Below, in pieces: positions 22,863-32,035 of a DNA stretch of 64,000 bases. The notes beneath the pieces are model-generated. The model ran no database searches. It worked only from the letters and a program-made list of their open reading frames with translations, and had not been told where the DNA came from. The position numbers were made by a program, and so were the translations under genes. This DNA is from Schistosoma haematobium (Eukaryota > Platyhelminthes > Trematoda > Strigeidida > Schistosomatidae): the NCBI RefSeq assembly GCF_000699445.3, contig NC_067199.1, forward strand, positions 31,659,902 to 31,723,901. The letters are read 5' to 3'. Numbering within the stretch: position 1 is the first letter of the stretch; the number at the start of each line of letters is the position of its first letter.

Positions 22863-23145
22863 CTGAAGGGCATTTTGTGGAGATTTTAATAATTTAATAT
22901 TTGGATTCATGATTCAATTAAAGTTAGATCACCATGGAAAACTTGGAAGCACTGGATGATCGTCTCGTTCTCGTATGGGACTCAACAGTGCGCATCCTTG
23001 ATCCCGGACTCGAATCCAGCAAGCGGGATTGTGAATGCACATTGCTTAGGAGTCCCATACTAGGATGAAACAGCAATTCAGTGCTTCCATGGCGGTCTAA
23101 CTCTAATTGACTTATGAATACAGCTATTAAGTTAATATTTAGTTA
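22863..23145. mobile_element. SINE-A fold-back composite
   Basis: The left arm is the minus-strand 3' tail and ribozyme block (cattttgtggagattttaat.. to ccttgatcccggactcgaatcc). The right arm is a plus-strand ribozyme block (gcttaggagtcccatactaggatgaaac) and 3' part. Both ribozyme copies are mutated in the core. A 7-bp ttaatat at each side may be a short target duplication but is weak in AT-rich DNA. It lies only 240 bp from the previous composite. Confidence 0.75.
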
Positions 23146-24112
23146 TCCTAATAACCGAATCATGTATATATCTGTAATTATGAGATTTTAAACCAGGACA
23201 CTCAAAAAAATTAATGTCATACATTGGAATATCAACCAGTCATTATATTAATCTTGGTATAAATTTCTGAATAATTTTCACTTCTATATACATGCATGTT
23301 TTATGAATGAGAAGAAAAGTTCAATGTTTATTGTATTGTACTTTTTGGACTTCTCTTTTAAATAAAAACAATATATATTTGTAATATGTTTTGTTTTGAC
23401 AAGCTTAACTGAATATTAAATTTTTGTACTGTTTTGTCTGATTTGGAAAGAAAATCAACTTAATCTTTATCTAATTCATCTGAATGGCGTAAAACATTAA
23501 ATTATGATAATCAGACCTATTCTAGATGAAATTATAAATAATCAACATCTTTCTGTCAATGTTTTAAAAAAGACGGAAATTAATACTGGAAAACAATTTT
23601 TGAATTTGACTCGGGATATAAAAACGATAGTAGTAGTTGTTGTTGTTGTTGTTTTTGTAATAGTAGTGATAGTAGTAATGGTTGACTACTCACCTTCAAG
23701 ACTTATTTAGATTCTTGGAGAATTTTCAAATCTCAATGAGATTCGAATTTGCATTAACGAGCGCTGAAGTCATAGACATTAATACTGAACTATGTGGACT
23801 GTGATAGATACAGTTGCAACGATTTTTGTTACTAATCTGTAATTATTATCATGTTGTTTTCATATTGTTGTTACAGCTGAAAAAATCCTAATGGTCATGT
23901 TATATATGACCGTTAGGTTAGGTGACGTGCTATCATATATAAAGGTCAACGGGATTAAAATGAAATCTGTGCTTGTTAAGTAACCATATCTTACGGTTCA
24001 AATTTTAAAGTAGTGAAAATTTGGGAAATAAGCCTCGTTTTATTCTGTGTACTTTTTCTTTCGCTCATTTCATGTTCTCACACAGAAATATATTATTAAT
24101 TTGCGATAATTC
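23146..24112. other. AT-rich DNA with TTG run
   Basis: A (TTG)n tract lies at about 23636-23653 within TAG/TTG-rich sequence. No gene recognised. Confidence 0.5.
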
Positions 24113-24119
24113 TAACTGT

Positions 24120-24416
24120 ATCAGAAAGGGTTTTTTTGGAGATTGTAGTAATTTCATTAGTTCAGATCATGAATCAATTGAAGCTGGACCACCATGGAAA
24201 ACCTGGAAGGATTGGACGGCACTAACACCGTTGGATGCCAGCTCAGTGGTCTAGTGGTTAAGAACCCGTGCACGACGCTGATAGGTCCCGTGTTCGAATC
24301 CCGTGGATGCGCACTGCTGAGGAGTCCCACAATAGGACGAAACGGCCGTCCAGTGCTTCCAGGTTTTCCATGGTTGTCTAGCTTCAAATGACTCATGATC
24401 TCAACTATTGAAACTT
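24120..24416. mobile_element. SINE-A fold-back composite with best-preserved ribozyme
   Basis: The left arm, a minus-strand tail (gggtttttttggagattg to ccatggaaaacctggaagg), switches at about 24222. It enters a nearly complete plus-strand copy: taacaccgttggatgcc, the A-box region (ctcagtggtctagtggttaag), the B box (gtgttcgaatccc), an intact hammerhead and the 3' part (ggttttccatggttgtctagcttc). The flanks share taactgt (24113-24119 and 24417-24423), a possible 7-bp target duplication. This is the freshest-looking SINE-A copy in the window. Confidence 0.8.
24311..24356 (+). ncRNA. Hammerhead ribozyme, all core positions intact (SINE-A)
   Basis: Order: stem I GCACTG (24311-24316), core CTGAGGA (24317-24323), stem II GTCC / GGAC (24324-24327 and 24335-24338) with loop CACAATA, core GAAA (24339-24342), a minimal stem III CGG/CCG (24343-24348), U-C, and cleavage expected after C24350. 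The stem I partner is CAGTGC (24351-24356), a perfect complement of GCACTG. The triplet is the preferred GUC. Only stem III is weak (three pairs, no loop), as in the Sm-alpha ribozyme, which suggests action through dimers. Activity is inferred, not shown. Confidence 0.75.
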
Positions 24417-24423
24417 TAACTGT

Positions 24424-25219
24424 TTATGTAGTGTACTTTTTTCATTATTAGTCAATTAGTTCTAAGTAAATGGTTCTATGTATTTCCTTCGAGATTTTAT
24501 CGATTAGATGAGAATTATTTTTTTATGTTTTTGTAACCAGTAAGATATTTTTCACTTAGAAAAAAAACACATTTTCACTACATTTTCTATGATAAACTAT
24601 ATTAATCACAGATGTGTTTACACAAATATATTAATCTGATTATAAGGAGAAGGATTTGAATTGTCTTAGTGGTTTATGCTAGTAGTTAAAAGTTTTAGAC
24701 AGATTGTGTCAATTTTGAATCAACTGTCAAATTCATCTGCTATACAAAATGAAAATCTTATCAAAAATTATTGGATTAACACAATTAGTTAAGCCAAGAA
24801 TGTTATTTACTACAAGATTGTTTGACCTTGAATATTTGTACTTTTGTAGACATAACCTGTAAGTAATTTTCCTCACATAGTGATCAGTTGTTTCTTCATT
24901 TATTTGTTTATGTAAAGGACGAAAAAATTATTTAGGTGAAAACATGTCAATAAAAAACAACTTTCGTTTGAACATAAGATTGATATTTTGAAATTTACCT
25001 AGTCTATCAGTGTTGTTGTTTGAATAAAACAGCCCTAGCTGATTGCAATATATATGTAGTTATGTTTTATGCAACAACGATAGTACTAAGGTTGATCCTG
25101 AACTTATTATCCGCATAGTAACAGTAAGTGACCATTCTCTAAGATATCAATCGTCAGTATTAAACATGTTAACCATATACATGCATTCAAATGTATTGGT
25201 TATTTGATTTTTCCTAGTG
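24424..25219. other. AT-rich DNA, no gene seen
   Basis: Nothing recognised apart from AT-rich sequence. Confidence 0.5.
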
Positions 25220-25445
25220 GTGTTTAGGACTGTTATTAGTCAGTCTCTTTTAGTATATCTATATCATGTGTAGATTGCATCGATATTACCATTAAGTCAT
25301 AAGCATTTTTAAGCAGAGGTGGATAATGATCAACAGTGGAATCCATAACACACATTTCATCTGGGATACAAGTACATTCAGTCTACGAGTCCCAAATAGG
25401 ACGAAACGAGCATTCTGAATCCCAGTGCTAGAAATTATCTATGTG
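25220..25445. mobile_element. SINE-B fold-back copy
   Basis: A minus-strand 3' end (ttaggactgttattagtcag.. to caacagtggaatcc) joins a plus-strand ribozyme segment (atctgggatacaagtacattcagtctacgagtcccaa.. to cccagtgctag). The plus core has lost the G of CTGA (CTACGA), so it is inactive. The tRNA-like promoter is missing: the switch took place between the two ribozyme blocks. Confidence 0.65.
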
Positions 25446-26473
25446 GTAAATATATATGTCAATATTAGTTCCATGCTTACTTATAAAAGCATATTCTATA
25501 CCTTTCATAATAAATAATTCAATTGTAGAGAGGAACATTGAAACTATAATAAAGTTATCGTCTTATTTGATTTGAATAGAATGTGATCGTGATTCGAATT
25601 CAACACAATTATTAGCAAGTATACCATTACTCACCTGTGAAATGACTAATTTAGTTTCTCTCAAACGATTGCTGAAAAATTTCCTTACACTTAAATAGGA
25701 CTTATTTATTTAAAATTTGAACAAAAATAATACGGAACATCAACGACTGTTTTTGCATTATTCGTTAATACAGTAAATAGTAATATTACTACTTTTGAAC
25801 CAATCAAATCTCAAACTAAGTTAACTATAAATGAATCCTTATCAATTATAGAAATCACTTAGATGTCTGATGAATATTAGCTGTTAACTTCCGTTTGGAA
25901 CTCCTTTTCATTCACATAAGGTCGAACCCAGAAGTTTCGAAGTTTTTTTACCGAATATAGTGTAATAAAAACCATTTATAAGTTGTCCGATTTATTTCCT
26001 ATAATCATTCAAACAAAAGCTTTATTATACACGTTGGAAGGACGACGAATATAACATCTGATGCCATTAACAAGTCACTTTTGATATATTTTTGATCATT
26101 AAATCTTTTAATGGATGGATTAATATTAATATTGATTTCACAAGTAGTACTTCATTCAATTCAGTCAAACCATATTCACTGAGTACTTTAAAATTGATTG
26201 ACATGTATCGAATAAGTTACGCATATGTATGACAGATATTTTATGACAGGAAACAGTACACTTATTTACTAATGTTGAGTGCCATTTAGGCGTGTAAAAT
26301 TTATTTATTTTATTTTTTGAAATACTATATCAAATATAACGTCATGACTGAGATTATGATATTGATTATAATAACATTTTTAACTAGACGTAACTAAATC
26401 AATGACAAAATTAACTGAACTATCTGGTAATTCATAGATATTGTGAGGATACAGTAGACTATATGGGTCTATA

Positions 26474-26525
<52 letters not shown>

Positions 26526-26701
26526 TATTGACGTTGAGTCTCCACTGAAGTTTCACTTTCGTTCAGCATATTCCACAAGGTTACTCAATCAAAATAGCTT
26601 CACACTGATTCAACGGAAATAATAATCGTAAATACGAAGTTGGAGTCTCAGTATGAATGTAAACACCAAAAATAAAACATTGACAACTAGGAAATAACAG
26701 T
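25446..26701. other. AT-rich DNA with long AT tract
   Basis: Contains the (AT)23 microsatellite at 26477-26522. No gene recognised. Confidence 0.5.
26477..26522. repeat. (AT)23 microsatellite
   Basis: 46 uninterrupted AT bases, the longest simple repeat in the window. Confidence 0.95.
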
Positions 26702-26868
26702 CTCCAGTAAATTTCATTAAGATTATGAACCGATCTATGTTAGACCACCATCAAAAGCCTGGAAGTACCCGACAGCCGCTTTGTCCTAGTATAGGACTCC
26801 TCGGCAGTGGGTATGCACCATCCTACATGCGGGAATCGAACCCAAGAGCTTAGTAGTGTAAAGTTACT
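26702..26868 (-). mobile_element. SINE-A copy, 5'-truncated
   Basis: Minus-strand copy from ttcattaagattatgaacc to a well preserved B box (gggaatcgaaccc). The ribozyme core is CCGAGGA instead of CTGAGGA, and GAAA reads aaag, so it is inactive. Confidence 0.75.
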
Positions 26869-27044
26869 GTGTATCCACTGTGGACTATTAAAGACAATGG
26901 GTTTTGTCCTGCTTATTAAATGGATGAGTCCTACTTAGGTGGTCTGGATTATGACAACATAGAGGTCTATTAATTCTTGATTTCTAAACACTCGTTAACT
27001 GTTGTCGATTCGTATTGGGAACTCTCTTTAGACTTAAATTGATA

Positions 27045-27200
27045 TAGTAAGTGGATCAATGTTGGATCAACATTGAAAACCTGGAAGCGCTGAACTGCCG
27101 TTTCGTACTAGTACAGAACTCTTCAGAAGTGCGCACTCACGAACCCGCATACAGGACTCGAATCCAGAACTTTCGGTCTTTCGCACGAACCCTTAACTCT
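27045..27200 (-). mobile_element. SINE-A copy, left half of a head-to-head pair
   Basis: Minus-strand copy from gttggatcaacattgaaaacc through a partly conserved ribozyme (minus core CTGAAGA, GAAA present, stems II and III mismatched) to the B box (aggactcgaatcc) and A-box region (cgcacgaacccttaac). The plus-strand copy starting at 27203 follows immediately. Confidence 0.75.
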
Positions 27201-27202
27201 AT

Positions 27203-27590
27203 ACTAATAATTATCATGTGCTCACTGACTGACTCCAAGATGAATTTTTAGAATTCTGGCGAGAAGCCGTGGACAGTGAAGTTCAGCCATGTCTGCTGTG
27301 AGGCGGCTACTCACTGAAGACAGTGGTGAATGGTCGTGCAATATCGTGTTTTGATGGAATCTAAACATTAACACCGTTGGATGCCTGCTCACTGATCTAG
27401 AAGTTAAGTGTTCACGCACGAGACCGAAGGTCCTGAATTCGAGTCCCATATGCGGGATCGTGGGTGCGCAGTGCTGAGTAGTTCTATACTATTAAGGAAC
27501 AGCCGTTCAGTGCTTCCAGGTTTTCATTGGTAGTCTAATATCAATCGATTCATGATCTCAATCAAAAACGTAACACTCTATATGACCCTA
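27203..27590 (+). mobile_element. SINE-A, complete monomer
   Basis: The best full-length view of the family. In order: the 5' start (tactaataattatcatgtgctcac), the body (ttctggcgagaagcc, cagtgaagttcagcc, tcactgaagacagtgg), taacaccgttggatgcc, the tRNA-like A-box region, the B box (gaattcgagtccc), a mutated ribozyme (CTGAGTA), and the 3' part to gtaacactctatatgaccc. The start motif is met again (actgataagtatc) at 27591. The spacing of about 387 bp between the two start motifs gives the monomer size. Confidence 0.75.
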
Positions 27591-28706
27591 TACTGATAAG
27601 TATCTTTAAATTACTAGCTGAAATAATATTTAAAGCAAAAACTTCTTTCGAATGCTGAAAGCATTTAATCTTGTTTGAACACATTCTTAAATCCATATAC
27701 TAAGCGTTTATGATACTACCAACATAAGATGTCAAAAGTTAGCCTAACTTGGGACCTTTAAATAATATTTATTCAGTATTTATCGCATACTTCATATAAA
27801 GGGATTATCTACCATAGACTTTGTGTTTTCAGCTGTGTAGCTTAACAATAATAAAAATTTTCACCAAACGCTATTGTTAGGTTTATAAATACTTATTTGT
27901 CACATTTGAAACTCGATCCCTATTCACCTAACCTTCAATTGCTGTCTGACCACTCAAGAAGATAATTTTATTCGAACTTAGTAAAACCTACAAAATTGGT
28001 CTCGTTATCACACACAGAATTCAGGTCAAAAGTTCATAAGCATAGATACTATCCTATATTGTAACTTGGTAACGTCTAATTTAGTAAAGACTAATTATTC
28101 CAACACCTCTAATGAATTTATACATGCCAATTTAAGCCTCAAAAAACTTTCTCACGTATCGACTTGCGTGTATGTATCTATGTGCTAAAAGACGTTAGTG
28201 ATGAAATAAATATCTGTTAACTAAATTAGGAAGTTGTAAAGAAATCTAAAATATCACGAATAGAACATTCACTTATTTCTATAATTAGATTTTTAGTTAA
28301 TAAAAGGTAGTTTAAGAAATAGTCGAATCACATCCTTATTTAGAAGGATTGCTAGGATGTCTTAAGGATAAAATATGATTATTTCTATTATATGTAAAAT
28401 GGAAATTCTATCATGTTCTTCTACAGTTTTCAATATGTTAGATACTGCCATGGATAAGATATTACACTAGGCACGAAAATCTTTCGAAATTTGCCAAAAT
28501 CGAACGCTATATTGTTACTGCTTTCATTCACTCCAAGTAGGTAAAAACAAGCAACTACTTTTTTCATTTTCTGTATAAAAATATAAGGAAAAGTTATTGA
28601 ATAGACTAGAGATAAACTCCACTGTCGATCGCTATTTTGACCTTGTACCCGGCAATCAATTTGAATGAAACGGGAATTATTGTTTACCAATAGTAAACCT
28701 TAAAGG
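27591..28706. other. AT-rich DNA, no clear gene
   Basis: The first bases repeat the SINE-A start motif. Beyond that I see no repeat. A minus-strand 86-codon frame (28430-28690) starts 16 bp from the plus-strand frame at 28707; the two cannot both be ordinary genes. Confidence 0.4.
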
Positions 28707-28916
28707 ATGGAGTTTTCGTTCTGTTTGGTCTTTCGCCAGTTTATCGGTGTTGCGGCAGTGTTTGATGTTCCAGTATGGTGGAATATCTTAATTCATGCGA
28801 CGTTTTGGATACTTGCCGGAATTTTTCTGACGATTTTTGTGTTTCATTGGGTCAGTGTATACTTTATAGCATACTTACTTGTTTTATGTAATAATTTCCT
28901 AAATTCTCTTAAGTAA
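28707..28916 (+). CDS. Possible membrane-protein exon (unrecognised)
   Basis: A 69-codon frame from ATG to TAA, with codons richer in G+C than its surroundings over the first ~50 (GCG, GCC, GTC, CGC, ACG). Two hydrophobic segments are visible: roughly residues 24-45 (VWWNILIHATFWILAGIFL) and 50-63. A potential donor (gtcagt) after ..FVFHW would end an exon at about residue 48. I do not recognise the family; a loose likeness to the first helix of TMEM170-type proteins is only a guess. There is no SINE in it. It could be a real exon, an old repeat or chance. Confidence 0.22.
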   Translation: MEFSFCLVFRQFIGVAAVFDVPVWWNILIHATFWILAGIFLTIFVFHWVSVYFIAYLLVLCNNFLNSLK

Positions 28917-29319
28917 CTTCTTTGGGTACTAAAAACCATAGTTCTGTTTCTAAATGGAATCAGTGTGTTGCCATCCTAGATGTGATATATGTGTGAATAT
29001 TATTCCCTAAGCTCTTCATATGAAGTTGCCGAAAAATATAAGGAAAAACTATTCGATTTATTTTGTACACATTAGTATAGTATAGCAAGGGTGTAAAGGA
29101 ATTGAATAGACTGAATGTTGTAAATATATACCTTATGTGAATGAACATTCTACAACATTGATTGTGACGACAGTTCAAACGGCCAGAAACAAGTTATTAC
29201 ATAATGGATAAACGTTGATAGGACTAAAATGAGTAGAGCTCAGTAGATAAAATAAGATAAATAATTTGGTAGGTAGCTGAAATAAAAATCAGTGACGTAA
29301 TAAATGCAAGAAAGAGTAA

Positions 29320-30060
29320 AAAAATTAAGATACAGCGAAGGGATCTTTGTCACCAAAGCAAGGTAAGGAAAGATTAATAACCATCTCCTTTTGAACACAT
29401 AAGTCAGGTTTTTGTTGCCAGATAGCAACGGATTCAGAATACTGGAGTTTGGCTGCTTACTAGTCACCTTGAAAGATTGCAAAGTATCGACCTGATGTCC
29501 TGTATCAAGGAGGTGTTTAGTAATTGCACTGTTTAGAATCTTTCTCTTATTCTGAGGCTTTTTGGAACATGTTCAAAAAATTTAAGATATGCCCTCCTTT
29601 ATGCTAGGCCAATGTAGCTGCTTTGGGAGGTACACATAAATTTATAAATACAGTTGGCGGTAACATGAAAGGGATGCTTGTCAACCATTGATTGAGTTAT
29701 TGAATATGTTGTTTTATACAAAACTAAAAGTTTGGCTAGCGCAGTGTTCAGTCTCCAGCTGATTGTGTTTACGACATCATCACCTTTGAAGTTAAGATTT
29801 ATGAATACTGGATTTTTGTTGACCGTAATTACTTCCGTCTTGTCTTCTTTTGGCTTTTTATATTTGCCAATACATTTTTGTAGGTAGCCGTTGTCTCTTA
29901 GGCATTTTTCAACGTTCATTAATTCTTCTTCCAGTCTGTCGATGGTATATATTCTTCCTACCTTATCAAATAGTGTTTTAACCAATGCCTTCTTGTAACT
30001 GATTGAACAAAAACTATTGAAATTCAGATAAAAGCCATTCCAAATACTTTTTCGAAAAAC
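29320..30060 (-). mobile_element. Penelope-like element, 3' part (frameshifted)
   Basis: Read on the minus strand, the frame starts at about 30060 with KSIWNGFYLNFNSFCSISYKKAL and continues as a 128-codon open frame. It runs through DRLEEEL, KPKEDK and VNKNPVFINLNFKGDD to FHVTANCIYKFMC and SSYIGLA. This is the layout after the reverse transcriptase core of Penelope-like elements, and CIYKF...SYIGL fits the start of their GIY-YIG nuclease. A stop follows at once, then RRAYLKFFEHVPKSL in frame, and frameshifted pieces resembling the rest of the C-terminus (KPDLCVQKEMVINLSLP). The reverse transcriptase catalytic core itself is absent. The copy is inactive. Confidence 0.7.
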
Positions 30061-30785
30061 CGAACGTTGAACTGTTCATATCGATAATATATTTGAAAGC
30101 ATGATGAGACTCAGACACATTTTTTGGGTAATGTCCCCTTTTATTCTCCCTTTTTAGATTTACTGGTTCAGAGCACAACCGTCAAAACTAAATAAAGCCT
30201 CAAAGCTTTCATTAATCAAACTATTCACTAAATGCTTTCTTACCAAATACTATAAACAACGACAGAAATCTCAGTCCATCCTGCTACAGACGTGTCAACT
30301 GAAGCTCAGACAGTCATGATCAATAAAAAATAACAGCATAACATATATCACACCTCTAATTAATTTCACGATAGAAGTTACTCCAAAATATATACAATTT
30401 GGTGACTAAATATGCGAAAACATGACTGCAATCACTGAGTACGATACACTTAATTGATTTGGCAACGTAGAGTTTATCTCCATTCGTCGAATGTTTACTA
30501 TCATAGTGTTTTTCTTGAGTGTAAAGTGATAAAGATGTTAGAAATTGAATAAAATAGGGATCGAGTGTTACATGCTTTTACTGGTCGTTTGTAATAGAAA
30601 ATGTCTTTAGGATTATAGAAATATACTCTACAACTTATTGATTCGTATTATTCAGTTTACAATAGTTCAGTTATTTTTGCTAAAACAATTTACAATATAC
30701 ACTAGGTAGACTAATTACATATTTCAAATGATTTACCTTAGATACAAACAAATAAGAGAGTAAATCATTTTGTGTATTGGTTATT
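30061..30785. other. AT-rich DNA beside the Penelope-like fragment
   Basis: No clear homology upstream of the fragment (minus-strand sense). Weak Penelope-like residues may continue for 50-80 bp after a frameshift. No host gene recognised. Confidence 0.4.
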
Positions 30786-31040
30786 GGAATCTTCTCGTTC
30801 ATGTTTAGGACTGCAATTGGCCAGTCTCTCATTGGCATATGTGCATCCTGTACAGATTGCCTTGATACTACCTTCAGTCACAAGCGTTATAAGTAAAGAT
30901 GGGTAGCGAACAGTGTTGGGATCGAATCCCAGAATGACACACTAAATCTGGGATACAGGCACATCTAGTCAATCAGTCCCAAAATAGGACGAAACGCGAA
31001 TTCTGGTTTCCACTGCCAGCAACCATCCATCTCTGCTCCT
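30786..31040. mobile_element. SINE-B fold-back copy
   Basis: A minus-strand 3' end (ttaggactgcaattggccag.. to gggtagcgaacagtg) switches into a plus-strand copy that begins just before the B box (gggatcgaatccc) and continues through a ribozyme block (atcagtcccaaaatagg, gacgaaacgcg) to ccactgccagcaaccatcc. The core CTGACGA is lost (gtcaatcag), so it is inactive. Confidence 0.7.
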
Positions 31041-31399
31041 TAGCGAATAACTGATTATAGAACCAGTTGATATATAGTCAACTTAAACTTTAAATGATTT
31101 TAAAGTAATAGGCATTTAACTACTAATGCTATTACTTATTGATTTAACCATATCACCCTGATTTCAAATATTGAATGTAATGTTATGGATATTTGCCATC
31201 AAAATATTTATACCGTGTTTACGCAGTTATCCAATATTAATTAAATTATAAATGGTTTTTTAGATGATATCAGCGTACTTCGATGACTATTAATAAATAA
31301 GTAAAGAACTGAATCCCTCAGCTATTGATTAGGATCTCTGTAGTAATGGTTCAATTGCTAATACTATGGAAGATTTGGGCAAATCACCGAATTTTATCG

Positions 31400-31605
31400 T
31401 TAACATTACTGACTGATCTAAATTGGACGACTAATGAAAACGAGGAAGCACTGGACAGTTATCTCATGGTAGTATGGAACTTTTCAGAAGTATTGATACA
31501 CGGCCTCATTTCTAAACTTCAGGTCTCACGACAGGCACATAACCATTTAGACCAATTAGCCATTATCTGACAGTTTACATGTCTAACCTCAACCAGTTAA
31601 TGAAA
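31400..31605 (-). mobile_element. SINE-A, diverged, left half of a pair
   Basis: Minus-strand copy: ctaaattggacgactaatgaaaac, a degraded ribozyme block (gttatctcatggtagtatggaac), the tRNA-like region (caggtctcacgacaggcac, accatttagaccaattagcc) and gtctaacctcaacc. It faces the plus copy starting at 31655. Confidence 0.65.
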
Positions 31606-31654
31606 TTGTACAGTCATCTTGTTTAACTAAGATTTTTGAGGTGTAAACGGAAAA

Positions 31655-32035
31655 ATTCGATGATCTCCACAAACTCACTATACTGGGAATAATCATGTGC
31701 TCACTAGTGACCAATGTATAGAGGTAATTCCACAAATTCTAGTGAGAAGCCATTAGCAGTGTAGTTCAACCACAACCGATTTGAGTGAGTTATCCACTAA
31801 TGTCATACAATGACGTGAATTGATTGAAGTCGAATATTTAAAACATTTGATCCTGATTCAGTACTCTAAAGGTAAAGCGCCTATCATGAGACCTGAGGTT
31901 TATGAGTTCGATCTCTAATAGATTCGTGAATCAGGACTGTTAAGGAATTCCATATTATTATAATACAGCTATCCTGTGATTTCTAGTTTTCAACGTTTAT
32001 CCAGTTTAAGTCGGTTAATGATCTGTTAAGAATTC
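31655..32035 (+). mobile_element. SINE-A, near full-length, diverged
   Basis: Starts with a tail end (gatctccacaaactcac) and the monomer start tactgggaataatcatgtgctc, so a tandem join is again visible. The body (cacaaattctagtgagaagcc, gtgtagttcaacc), the A-box region (gtactctaaaggtaaagcgcc) and a weak B box (gagttcgatctct) follow. The ribozyme block is nearly gone and the 3' part (gttttcaacgtttatccag) is worn. Confidence 0.65.

Noticed and set aside
28430..28690. Minus-strand 86-codon frame divergent from 28707
   Set aside because: Starts 16 bp from the plus-strand frame, has weak codon character and an acceptor-like stretch inside; kept only as context.
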